From: Oscillospiraceae bacterium
GTDB taxonomy: Bacteria > Bacillota > Clostridia > Oscillospirales > Acutalibacteraceae
Reading direction: 5' to 3'
Length of the DNA stretch: 6,050 bases
NCBI GenBank assembly: GCA_902796535.1
Contig: CADBPL010000203.1
Location: 1 to 6,050, forward strand
Shown: piece after piece, positions 1 through 5,971 of the stretch
How the letters are laid out: every line of letters starts with the position of its first letter
Position numbering within the stretch: the stretch's first letter is position 1
Position numbers and translations under genes: made by a program
Notes under the pieces: generated by a model
The model's input: the letters and a program-made list of their open reading frames with translations, nothing else
The model's database searches: none
Told to the model about the DNA's origin: nothing

Positions 1-8
1 ACAATAAT

Positions 9-48
9 AAAAAGTGCTCTCTGTTCGATCCAACAGATAGCCTTTTTT
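9..48 (-). terminator. Intrinsic terminator closing the gene cluster, possibly bidirectional
   Basis: The arms at 16-25 and 32-41 form a 10-position stem with one mismatch (A opposite G in minus-strand RNA) around the 6-base loop at 26-31. In minus-strand RNA the stem is followed, after two bases, by a run of five U (from 9-13). The opposite flank (43-48) is a run of six T on the plus strand, so the same hairpin could stop plus-strand transcripts. The A-run and U-run can also extend the stem. It begins directly after the TAA of the DMT-type gene at 50-52, as expected for the end of the transcription unit. Confidence 0.85.
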
Positions 49-49
49 A

Positions 50-475
50 TTACAGGTTGATCAGCACCAGCCCGCCGCCGCAGAGCACCATGCTCGCGAT
101 CTGCTTCGGGGTGATGGTCTCTTTATAAAACACGGCGGCGACCACAATGAGCGCGACGGCCAGCGTGATGTTTGCCGTGACCGAGGCGGTGTTCATCGCC
201 CAGCCGTTGCGGAAGGCGAGAATATAGCCAAGCTCAAGCCCCACGATCACCACGCCTAAAACAAAGGTCGTCCAGTTCGTTTTGCCGAATTCGGTGAAGA
301 TATTCCGCCCCTTTGCCGTGATGAAAAAGGTTACAAAGCATACCACCGCCGCGATGAGGTAGGTGACGGACAGCGCCGCGAAGGCATTGACCTCGCTTGG
401 CGTCGACTTGGTGCAGATGTTATAGAGAATATTGGAAACGACAATGATGAGGATCGGGTAAAACATGGACCACAT
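50..475 (-). CDS. Single-domain EamA/DMT-type membrane protein
   Basis: This 141-residue, very hydrophobic protein has about five membrane segments (roughly residues 5-22, 29-53, 68-86, 95-116 and 123-141). The last carries the motif YKE-x4-Q-x8-GGGLVLI, characteristic of the end of an EamA repeat in the drug/metabolite transporter superfamily. Classical EamA transporters have two such repeats (about 300 residues, ten segments); this is one repeat, so it would probably work as a dimer, as small multidrug-resistance proteins do. The substrate cannot be read from the sequence. The ATG at 475 is preceded by GAGGA (482-486) with 6 bases of spacing, and this site overlaps the luxS stop codon, so translation is probably coupled to luxS. 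A second in-frame ATG three codons in is less well spaced. Family confidence is good; function is unknown. Confidence 0.8.
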   Translation of the reverse strand: MWSMFYPILIIVVSNILYNICTKSTPSEVNAFAALSVTYLIAAVVCFVTFFITAKGRNIFTEFGKTNWTTFVLGVVIVGLELGYILAFRNGWAMNTASVTANITLAVALIVVAAVFYKETITPKQIASMVLCGGGLVLINL

Positions 476-481
476 GGCGTT

Positions 482-487
482 TCCTCA
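482..487 (-). promoter_or_regulatory. Ribosome binding site overlapping the luxS stop codon
   Basis: Minus-strand TGAGGA contains both the luxS TGA (485-487) and the GAGGA Shine-Dalgarno site for the downstream DMT-type gene, whose ATG lies 6 bases further on. Ribosomes terminating on luxS would be positioned to reinitiate. Confidence 0.75.
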
Positions 488-1009
488 GCTGTCAAAAAAC
501 GTCCGGTCGCCTTCCAATTGCGGCCGCTGCGTTTTCGGGTAGGTGAAGATGGCGTTTTTGTCGGCGGTTTCCAGATATTCCACATAACGTGCGGCTTCCC
601 ATTTGGCCATGGGCAGGTCGTGCATGAGGTAATTGCCGCAGTTTTCCGGCGTTGCGCCGGGCACATCGCCCTCGTAGTCGCGCATATACCGGAACGCGTC
701 CAGCAGGATCGGGTACATTTCCGATGCGGCGGGGCGGCCTTTGACAATGATATAAAACCCGGTCAGGCAGCCCATCGGCCCCCAGTAGACCAGTTTTTCT
801 TTCCATTCGTCGTGATTGCGCAGATAGGTGGCGACGACGTGCTCCATGGTGTGCATGGCGGCGGGCGCAATGGCCGGTTCCGCGTTCGGCTGCTTCACCC
901 GGACGTCAAAGGTCGTCACAAGCGCGTCCCCCTGCGCGTCCACCCGGCTTTCATAAATGCCGGGGATGATTTTGGTGTGGTCAACGGAAAAGCTTGGGAT
1001 CAGATCCAT
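485..1009 (-). CDS. luxS: S-ribosylhomocysteine lyase LuxS (AI-2 synthase)
   Basis: LuxS is a cytoplasmic metalloenzyme dimer of the activated methyl cycle. It cleaves S-ribosylhomocysteine to homocysteine and 4,5-dihydroxy-2,3-pentanedione, the precursor of autoinducer-2. All hallmark residues are visible: HTMEH at 53-57 (metal-binding His53 and His57, catalytic Glu56), PMGCLTG with catalytic Cys81, and ENCGNYLMHDL with the third metal ligand Cys124. The N-terminus (SFSVDHTKIIPGIYESR) matches the family. The chosen ATG at 1009 gives 174 residues and has AAGGAG 9 bases upstream; the in-frame ATG at 1027 would put that site inside the coding region and adds six residues. The protein runs about 15-20 residues past the usual C-terminus, ending in a charged and aromatic tail. 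No nucleosidase (Pfs/MTAN) or methionine gene is adjacent. Identification is firm. Confidence 0.97.
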   Translation of the reverse strand: MDLIPSFSVDHTKIIPGIYESRVDAQGDALVTTFDVRVKQPNAEPAIAPAAMHTMEHVVATYLRNHDEWKEKLVYWGPMGCLTGFYIIVKGRPAASEMYPILLDAFRYMRDYEGDVPGATPENCGNYLMHDLPMAKWEAARYVEYLETADKNAIFTYPKTQRPQLEGDRTFFDS

Positions 1010-1073
1010 GATGATTTTCTCCTTCATTTAATGGGATGACAATGAGGGCCGGTTTTGTAAACCCGGACGGCCG
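1010..1073 (-). other. corA-luxS intergenic gap with an imperfect hairpin
   Basis: This 64-base gap contains the luxS ribosome binding site and, at about 1048-1072, complementary segments rich in CCGG around a GTTT/AAAC core that could form a bulged stem in minus-strand RNA. No U-run follows, so it does not look like a terminator. I see no convincing -35/-10 pair, and the gap is too short for a known SAH or SAM riboswitch. Confidence 0.35.
1019..1024 (-). promoter_or_regulatory. Ribosome binding site deciding the luxS start
   Basis: Minus-strand AAGGAG lies 9 bases before the ATG at 1009. It falls within the reading frame if the upstream ATG at 1027 were used, and no comparable site precedes that ATG, so the inner start is preferred. 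Confidence 0.8.
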
Positions 1074-1988
1074 TCACATCCACTTTTTCTTTTTGAAATA
1101 AAGCAGGCTTCCTACGGCGAGGATGAGGCTGAAGAGAATGACGATGGGGTAGCTCCAGCGGAAATTCAGCTCGGGCATATATTTGAAGTTCATGCCGTAC
1201 CAGCCGGTGAGCAGCGTCAGGGGCGTGAAAATGGTGGTGACGACCGTGAGCAGCGTCATGATGCGGTTTTGCTTCACGTCGACGCGGGTCTGGATCAGGT
1301 CGCGCAGCTGCACGGTGTAATCGCGCAGGCTGCCGGTCATTTCACGCAGCCGCACCGCTCTGGCCGAGAACAGGCGGAAATAGCGCAGGTTTTCTTCGCC
1401 GAAGAAGCCGTTTTCATTTTCTTCCAGCTCCTGCCCGAAATCCATCAGCTGCCCGTAATGCAGGCTCAGATCGAGCAGATCGCCGCGCACCTCGTTGAGC
1501 TTTGACAGGGCGGCCTCCGCGTCGCCGGAGAGGATCTCCTCCTCCATCTTGTCCAGCGATTGCTCCAGCAGCTCAAGCCGCGCCAGATCGGGCGCAATGA
1601 TCTGCTCCAAAAAGTCATAGAGGAACCGCTCCAGCCCGGGCATACGCCAGCGCTTGCTGACGGCGACCTGTTGAACAAGCTGTCCGGCCAGGCTGCTGTC
1701 GTCAATAAACACAACGCCCTTTTCATCCAGCGCAAAGGCGAAGGAGCCGGAAACGTGCTCAGTGTAGCCCATTTTCGGGATGGCGATGCTGCCGGTGAGC
1801 GAATCATAGTTCACCACGGCGCGGGTCTGCTCCGGCGCGGGCAGCTCAATATCCATGTCGATGCCCATGAAGAAGCTTTCTTTGTCGCTTTTCCATTGCT
1901 CGGTCGTCAGCACCGCAACATACGGCGCGTCGGACAGAATATCCTTTGCCGCGCAGGGCACGAGCGTTTCCCGAATCAAATAATACAT
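1074..1988 (-). CDS. CorA-family divalent-cation (Mg2+/Co2+) transporter
   Basis: This 304-residue protein has the CorA layout: a soluble N-terminal domain (about 1-125), a long charged helical stalk (about 126-243, heptad-like, rich in Glu, Leu and Arg), then two membrane helices (about 245-262 and 280-297) joined by the signature YGMN-x3-MPEL, with GMN at 265-267. It ends in a basic KKKKWM tail, cytoplasmic as in the family. CorA proteins form pentameric channels for Mg2+ and sometimes Co2+ or Ni2+; some relatives (ZntB) move Zn2+, so the ion is inferred. The ATG at 1988 is chosen because AGAGGGA precedes it by 6 bases. An in-frame GTG at 2024 would overlap the GNAT gene and bury that site. 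It lies 26 bases after the GNAT stop. No M-box leader is present, so control is presumably from further upstream. Confidence 0.92.
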   Translation of the reverse strand: MYYLIRETLVPCAAKDILSDAPYVAVLTTEQWKSDKESFFMGIDMDIELPAPEQTRAVVNYDSLTGSIAIPKMGYTEHVSGSFAFALDEKGVVFIDDSSLAGQLVQQVAVSKRWRMPGLERFLYDFLEQIIAPDLARLELLEQSLDKMEEEILSGDAEAALSKLNEVRGDLLDLSLHYGQLMDFGQELEENENGFFGEENLRYFRLFSARAVRLREMTGSLRDYTVQLRDLIQTRVDVKQNRIMTLLTVVTTIFTPLTLLTGWYGMNFKYMPELNFRWSYPIVILFSLILAVGSLLYFKKKKWM

Positions 1989-1994
1989 ACACAA

Positions 1995-2001
1995 TCCCTC
2001 T
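1995..2001 (-). promoter_or_regulatory. Ribosome binding site deciding the corA-like start
   Basis: Minus-strand AGAGGGA sits 6 bases before the ATG at 1988. It supports this start over the upstream in-frame GTG at 2024, which lies within the end of the preceding gene. Confidence 0.75.
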
Positions 2002-2014
2002 TTTGGCAGATTTT

Positions 2015-2419
2015 TCAAGTCCACAGGGAGGTAATGAACATGGGCGAAGCGTCGCGGCTTTTGACGAACCCGCAGTTTTGGTAAAACGTCAGCTCGTCGT
2101 CATAGGCGATCACCGCGACGCGCAGATAGTCCCGATACTTATTCTTGACCATGTCAACAAGCGTTCTGCCGACGTGATGGCCATGATAGGCGGGGTCGAC
2201 CAGCAGATAGTGAACGTAGGCGTTCATAACGCCGTCGTCCATGGCGCAGACCATGCCAATCAGTTTGTCGCCGTCCCACGCGGAAAAAACCGTTTGGAAG
2301 CCCCGCATGGCAACGGCTAATTTGTCGGGGAAATGCCCCGACGACCATTCCACCGACAGAAAGAGCCGCTCCAGCTCTTTCTTGCTGAATTCGTGTGTAT
2401 CTTGGAAGGTAATGTTCAT
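2015..2419 (-). CDS. GNAT-family N-acetyltransferase
   Basis: A compact 134-residue GNAT protein, predicted to transfer an acetyl group from acetyl-CoA to an amine on an unknown small molecule or protein in the cytoplasm. The core strand and loop at about 68-86 (YVHYLLVDPAYHGHHVGRTL) match motif A, which binds the pyrophosphate of acetyl-CoA. The usual Q/R-x-x-G-x-G/A reads H-G-H-H-V-G, so the first Gly of the loop is His. The motif B region near 112-118 (FYQNCGF) has the Tyr often used as a general acid. Its N-terminal LFLSVEWSSGHFPDKL resembles small GNATs common in Firmicutes. The ATG at 2419 has GAGGG 7 bases upstream, overlapping the stop codon of the oxidoreductase gene, so translation is probably coupled. 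Family is clear, substrate unknown. Confidence 0.9.
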   Translation of the reverse strand: MNITFQDTHEFSKKELERLFLSVEWSSGHFPDKLAVAMRGFQTVFSAWDGDKLIGMVCAMDDGVMNAYVHYLLVDPAYHGHHVGRTLVDMVKNKYRDYLRVAVIAYDDELTFYQNCGFVKSRDASPMFITSLWT

Positions 2420-2426
2420 TCGCGCG

Positions 2427-2432
2427 CCCTCA
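2427..2432 (-). promoter_or_regulatory. Ribosome binding site overlapping the oxidoreductase stop codon
   Basis: Minus-strand TGAGGG contains the TGA of the oxidoreductase (2430-2432) and the GAGGG site (2427-2431) for the GNAT gene, with 7 bases to its ATG. This implies translational coupling. Confidence 0.7.
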
Positions 2433-3446
2433 GTATTCCATATCGTAATTGGGTTTGATTATCCTGCCCGTGACGGAGGCTTCGACAATTGCGCGGCAGA
2501 CCTCAACGGTTTTGGCGCCTTCGCGCGCGTCGGTCAGCACGGGTTCGTCGTTGAGGATCGCCGTGGCGAACACTTCAAATTCCTTGCCGGCGTTGTGGTT
2601 ATTGACTTCGACCGCGATTTTCTGCGGCTCGGTCGCCATGCCGTTTTCGCCCACGGTGTAGAGCGTCATCTCCGGCGAGGTATTGTCGCAGATGATGGTG
2701 CCCTTCGTGCCGTAAACAAGGGTGCGCATGGTGTAATCGCGCTTGCAGCCGGTGGAAACGAACACCTTGCCGGCTGTGTTTTCGTCAAACTTCATAATGG
2801 CGATGGTCGCGTCGTCATAGCTGACCTGCGGCAGAAGCCGATGCGTGCCGTAGGCAAACACCTCCACAGGGTCGCCGACGAGCCAGCGGATCAGGTCGAC
2901 CGCGTGGCAGCCGCCGCCGATCACCCCATGGCGCAAAGGGTCGCTGCGCCAGTCTTCCAGCAGGTACATATAATCGTGGGCGTATTCCGATTCAATGAAA
3001 TACACTTCGCCGATCGTGCCTTCGTCGATGAGCGCCTTGGCTTTTTCAAACGCGGGCGTGAACCGGCAGATCTGCCCGACCATGAATTTGGCTTTGGATT
3101 CGTCGGCCGCTTTGATAATGGCGTCGGTGTCCTCCCGCGTGAGCGCCAGCGGCTTTTCGCACAAAACGTGCTTGCCCGCCTGCAGCAGCTCGCAGGAGAT
3201 CTGCCGGTGGAGCTGGTCGGGCACGGCAACGGTGACAAGATCAATGGCGGGGTCGTTGACGATAGCGCGGTAATCGGTGAAGCGCTTTTCCTCGGGGATA
3301 CCGTAGCGTTCCCCGGCAAAGCGCAGGTTTTCTTCATTGCAGTCGCAGATGGCCGCAATCTCAGCACCGTCGTAAGCCAGAGCGCCTTCGATGTGTGACA
3401 TACCGAATTTCAGGCCGATGTTGGCCACTCTCAGTTTTTTATCCAT
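2430..3446 (-). CDS. Gfo/Idh/MocA-family NAD(P)-dependent oxidoreductase
   Basis: This 338-residue cytoplasmic protein has the two-domain architecture and length of the Gfo/Idh/MocA family, which oxidises or reduces sugars, inositols and related polyols. The N-terminal Rossmann fold (about 5-125) starts with VANIGLKFGMSH; the usual G-x-G-x-x-G/A is relaxed, since the second Gly position is Lys. The family signature GKHVLCEKPLAL places the catalytic Lys at 98. The C-terminal domain has GGGCHAVDLIRWL (177-189), supplying the conserved His181 and Asp184. Substrate cannot be assigned, and no sugar transporter or kinase is nearby. The ATG at 3446 follows an AGAGAGGA site at ordinary spacing. The gene lies 92 bases after the YhhN-like gene and 10 before the GNAT gene. 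Family assignment is firm. Confidence 0.93.
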   Translation of the reverse strand: MDKKLRVANIGLKFGMSHIEGALAYDGAEIAAICDCNEENLRFAGERYGIPEEKRFTDYRAIVNDPAIDLVTVAVPDQLHRQISCELLQAGKHVLCEKPLALTREDTDAIIKAADESKAKFMVGQICRFTPAFEKAKALIDEGTIGEVYFIESEYAHDYMYLLEDWRSDPLRHGVIGGGCHAVDLIRWLVGDPVEVFAYGTHRLLPQVSYDDATIAIMKFDENTAGKVFVSTGCKRDYTMRTLVYGTKGTIICDNTSPEMTLYTVGENGMATEPQKIAVEVNNHNAGKEFEVFATAILNDEPVLTDAREGAKTVEVCRAIVEASVTGRIIKPNYDMEY

Positions 3447-3538
3447 GGAAGTTCCTCTCTAATAATCCACCGCCGACATTGCTGCCGACGGTGGGAAATG
3501 ATTGATCGATGCGTTCCTGCCGGGAAACCGTTCCCCCG
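3447..3538 (-). other. Intergenic gap between the YhhN-like and oxidoreductase genes
   Basis: At 92 bases this is the largest gap inside the cluster. It holds the 11-bp hairpin at 3467-3494, a short GGGAA/TTCCC hairpin at 3522-3535 just after the upstream stop codon, and the oxidoreductase ribosome binding site near the start. I see no convincing -35/-10 pair, so an internal promoter is possible but unsupported. Confidence 0.4.
3467..3494 (-). promoter_or_regulatory. Intercistronic RNA hairpin, 11-bp stem
   Basis: In minus-strand RNA, 3484-3494 pairs with 3467-3477 over eleven consecutive positions, nine Watson-Crick and two G-U wobbles, around the 6-base loop AGCAAU. In plus-strand RNA the two wobble positions become C-A mismatches, so the structure suits the transcribed strand. 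It is followed by AUUAUUAGAGAGG, not a U-run, so it is a weak candidate for a terminator and more likely an mRNA stability or processing element between two cistrons. It ends about 20 bases before the oxidoreductase start codon. Confidence 0.6.
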
Positions 3539-4282
3539 TCAGCCGAGAAAAAAGATCGTGCCCGCCAGAAGCGTCTGCGCGGTGAAATAGGTCACAACAG
3601 TGAACACGCGCACGCGCAGCGTTTTGTAGCGCGTGTTGAAAAAACTCAGCCCCAGCGATACGTCGGACTGCAAAAAGCACAGCCCGCCCAGCGAAAGCAT
3701 CAGCACCGGCGCAAGCCCCATTTGCGGGCTTTTTTGCAGGATCGTGATGGCCAGCGCGAAGGCCGATACAGCCATGGCGTTGACCAGCAGGGCATAGAAA
3801 AAGACGGGAACGGTCAGCTTGCCCGTTCTGATGCCGAGCAGGCGGAACAGCACCAAAAAGCCGACGGCGGCGATCAGGGGCACAATGAGCTGCCAATAAT
3901 AAAAGTTGACGTAAAGCTGCAGCAGCCCGGCCTGCGCGGAAGCGTAGGCGCTGATGAAAAAGACATGCCCCACAAAGAACGACACGGAGCCGACGCCGTA
4001 ATAGCCTTTTCGGTTGCTGCCGGGCAGGTGCAGAAAGAAATCGCCCACCCATGACAGAGCCAGGGCGATCAGGATCGATACGGAATAGCGGCTGAAATGG
4101 CCGCAGTAGAGCACGCCGAGCAGCGGCAGGATCAGGTAGCAGGTGGCGGCGCACATTTTATATTTGAGGGAAGTGAAGCTTGCGCTGGGGTAAAACACCC
4201 TGAGATAGTGCCGCAGAAGAAGGATTTCAACAGCCGTAACAAGCACAACGGCCGTAAGGATCATGGCTGTTTTGGGCGACAT
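3539..4282 (-). CDS. YhhN/TMEM86-family membrane protein, probable lysoplasmalogenase
   Basis: A 247-residue polytopic membrane protein with about eight hydrophobic segments spread along its length. Conserved YhhN-family motifs appear in order: SWVGDFFLHL (Asp81), SFFVGHVFFISAY (His106), VNAMAVSAFAL (165-177) and GGLCFLQSDVSLGLSFF (Asp207). Characterised members (TMEM86 proteins and some bacterial relatives) hydrolyse the vinyl-ether bond of lysoplasmalogens, releasing a fatty aldehyde and a glycerophospho-head group; the paired Asp residues are conserved in the family. The reaction is inferred, but anaerobic Clostridia do make plasmalogens. The ATG at 4282 is preceded by a G-rich GGAGGGGG site and lies 17 bases after the serine hydrolase stop. 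A 231-residue frame on the same strand (3459-4154) is an arginine- and alanine-rich shadow and not a gene. Confidence 0.85.
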   Translation of the reverse strand: MSPKTAMILTAVVLVTAVEILLLRHYLRVFYPSASFTSLKYKMCAATCYLILPLLGVLYCGHFSRYSVSILIALALSWVGDFFLHLPGSNRKGYYGVGSVSFFVGHVFFISAYASAQAGLLQLYVNFYYWQLIVPLIAAVGFLVLFRLLGIRTGKLTVPVFFYALLVNAMAVSAFALAITILQKSPQMGLAPVLMLSLGGLCFLQSDVSLGLSFFNTRYKTLRVRVFTVVTYFTAQTLLAGTIFFLG

Positions 4283-4299
4283 GGAGAATCCCCCTCCGG

Positions 4300-5889
4300 T
4301 TATATGATTTTTCCGAAGTGAATGGGTTCAAGGAACACGTGTATGTTTCGCATAAACGCCTTGAAGCAGGCGTAGATCGTGGGGTTGGGGAACAGACCGG
4401 CCAGACCTTCGGCCACGCTGACGGCAAGGCTGCGCATCGACGGCATGGTGGAGGGCTTGATGAACACCTTGTCCTTGCGGAAGGTGAACGTCAGGCGGCG
4501 CTGACCGACCGCTTCCAGCGGGCGGATCCACAATTCCAGCGTGTCCTTGCCCGTCCACGCCGCGGTGGAGGCCGCCGTATAATCCAGCTTGCCCAGCCGG
4601 ATGTGGCTTTGCCGTTCCACGCCGTCCATGCCGATGTGGATGATGTTGGATTCTTTCCCTTCCGTCCAGTACATCGTGCATTCATCTTCATAAAAGCTGA
4701 ATTTGACGTTGTCGATGGGGCCCGCTTTTTCGGCGGACATATACACGGCGGCAAAGCTCAGCACGCTCATCGGGTAACCGGCGATCTTGAGCATCAGATC
4801 CGGGTTGATCTTGATGGTGTGCCCTTCCAGTTTCTTTTCCAATGCGGTGTTGCGCGGGCCGGGCGTGATGCCGATGAGCGGGCGGAGCGCGTCGATCTCG
4901 GCTCTTTCCGGCTCGTCGCCGTCAAAGAATACGCCGGGGAAGTGGCGCCAGACGGCGTCGCGTGATTTTTGTTCATCGACCTCGTTGCTGGTCAGAACCA
5001 GCACGGCGTCCAGCTTTTCAAACACAAAGGCGAACTGCGAGAACATACCGTCAAACCGGTAAGCGTCCGGACAGCCGCCGCAGCGCCAGAAGTAATAGCC
5101 GTAGCCCACGGTGTTGTCGGGGCCGACGTCGCTGGAATTGTCGGCCTGATTCTTCGTCGCTTCCACCGTCCACTCGGCGGGGATGACCTGCTGCCCCATG
5201 TATTTGCCGTGGTCCAGGTAACACTGCGCGATCTTGGCCAGATCTTCGGTCTTCAAAAAGATGCCCCAGCCGCCGGTTTCAACGCCGTGCGTATCACGCT
5301 CCCAGGCGGGCACCTGAATGCCCAGCGGCTCATACAGGCGGGGGGTCAGGTATTCGGTCACCGTCATGCCGGTCAGGCGGTTGATCATGGCGGCGACGCA
5401 ATAGGAGTTTTCGTTGATGTACTTCCAGCCCTGGCCGGGTTTGAAGCCCCAGCGGCTGTCTAAAAAGTCCTTGACCCAGGTTTTGGAGGTTTTGTCGGCA
5501 AACAGACTGACGTCTTTGCCGGCGGTCATGGTCAGCAGCGCGCGCAGCGTGATCCGCTCATCGTCTTCCGTGCGCTTGTCGGTGCGATATTCCGGAAAAA
5601 CGTCCAGCAGCTTGGTATCAAGCGTCATCAGGCCTTCCTCAATGGCGAAAGCGGCGGCGGTTGAGATCACGCTCTTGCTCACGGAATACATGGTGTGCGG
5701 CAGCTCCGGGGTGTAGGGCTCGCGCCAGGTTTCATAGGCGACCTTGCCGTGGCGAAGCACCATCATGGAGTGCAGCTCGATGTTGCTTTCTTCAACGTCG
5801 CGCAGATACTCGTTGATAGCGGCGGATGAAACGCCGACCTCTTCGGGCGACGCTGCTCTGGGCAGTGATTTGTTGGTCAAAGTGTTCAT
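4300..5889 (-). CDS. Beta-lactamase-fold serine hydrolase (class C / CubicO-like)
   Basis: A 529-residue member of the serine beta-lactamase/penicillin-binding-protein fold (Beta-lactamase family, CubicO group), usually an esterase, amidase or peptidase. The catalytic S-x-x-K is SVSK, with nucleophile Ser69 and Lys72 in HTMYSVSKSVIS. The second motif is the Tyr near 157-163 (KYINENSY). The third region, YRFDGMFSQFAFVF (277-290), lies where relatives have a G-x-G-Q or H/K-x-G strand. The catalytic domain covers about 1-320; a beta-rich C-terminal domain (about 350-485) follows, as in many clostridial homologues, with an amphipathic tail (485-529). No signal peptide is visible, so a cytoplasmic location is likely. 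The ATG at 5889 has GGAGGG 7 bases upstream; the in-frame TTG at 5904 overlaps that site and is rejected. First gene of the cluster; substrate unknown. Confidence 0.9.
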   Translation of the reverse strand: MNTLTNKSLPRAASPEEVGVSSAAINEYLRDVEESNIELHSMMVLRHGKVAYETWREPYTPELPHTMYSVSKSVISTAAAFAIEEGLMTLDTKLLDVFPEYRTDKRTEDDERITLRALLTMTAGKDVSLFADKTSKTWVKDFLDSRWGFKPGQGWKYINENSYCVAAMINRLTGMTVTEYLTPRLYEPLGIQVPAWERDTHGVETGGWGIFLKTEDLAKIAQCYLDHGKYMGQQVIPAEWTVEATKNQADNSSDVGPDNTVGYGYYFWRCGGCPDAYRFDGMFSQFAFVFEKLDAVLVLTSNEVDEQKSRDAVWRHFPGVFFDGDEPERAEIDALRPLIGITPGPRNTALEKKLEGHTIKINPDLMLKIAGYPMSVLSFAAVYMSAEKAGPIDNVKFSFYEDECTMYWTEGKESNIIHIGMDGVERQSHIRLGKLDYTAASTAAWTGKDTLELWIRPLEAVGQRRLTFTFRKDKVFIKPSTMPSMRSLAVSVAEGLAGLFPNPTIYACFKAFMRNIHVFLEPIHFGKII

Positions 5890-5896
5890 GAGCAAT

Positions 5897-5902
5897 CCCT
5901 CC
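5897..5902 (-). promoter_or_regulatory. Ribosome binding site deciding the serine hydrolase start
   Basis: Minus-strand GGAGGG lies 7 bases before the ATG at 5889 and overlaps the alternative TTG at 5904-5902, which has no site of its own. The inner ATG is therefore preferred. Confidence 0.8.
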
Positions 5903-5906
5903 AAAC

Positions 5907-5934
5907 ATTGTATTCAGGCTCACGTTTTTGTCAG
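5907..5934 (-). promoter_or_regulatory. Candidate sigma-A-type promoter for the cluster
   Basis: Minus-strand CTGACA (5929-5934) and TACAAT (5907-5912) each differ from consensus by one base and are 16 bases apart. Transcription would start near 5900-5902, at or inside the GGAGGG ribosome binding site, leaving a leader of only about 11-13 bases. That is unusually short and lowers confidence that this is the main start, but no better pair is seen further upstream. Confidence 0.5.
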
Positions 5935-5971
5935 CCCTTGTTCACTTTCTTTTGGTAACCACCGATTAAAT

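Noticed and set aside
518..1039. 173-residue plus-strand reading frame opposite luxS
   Set aside because: Antisense shadow; luxS on the other strand has every catalytic and metal-binding residue.
1048..1072. CCGG-rich hairpin between the corA-like gene and luxS as a terminator
   Set aside because: The stem is bulged and no U-run follows it in minus-strand RNA; luxS begins about 40 bases later without an obvious promoter of its own.
2241..3398. 385-residue plus-strand reading frame
   Set aside because: It lies antisense to the Gfo/Idh/MocA gene, matches no family I recognise, and is explained by GC-rich codon positions. The minus-strand protein has clear family motifs and a ribosome binding site.
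3459..4154. 231-residue minus-strand reading frame overlapping the YhhN-like gene
   Set aside because: Its Arg/Ala-rich composition is typical of an out-of-frame shadow, it has no family motif, and the alternative frame encodes a coherent membrane protein.
4318..4965. 215-residue plus-strand reading frame opposite the serine hydrolase
   Set aside because: His/Gly/Arg-rich shadow with no recognisable domain, inside a firmly identified gene.
5953..5961. TGGTAACCA palindrome as an operator
   Set aside because: It is a single 9-base palindrome with no second copy nearby and no match to a regulator site I can name.
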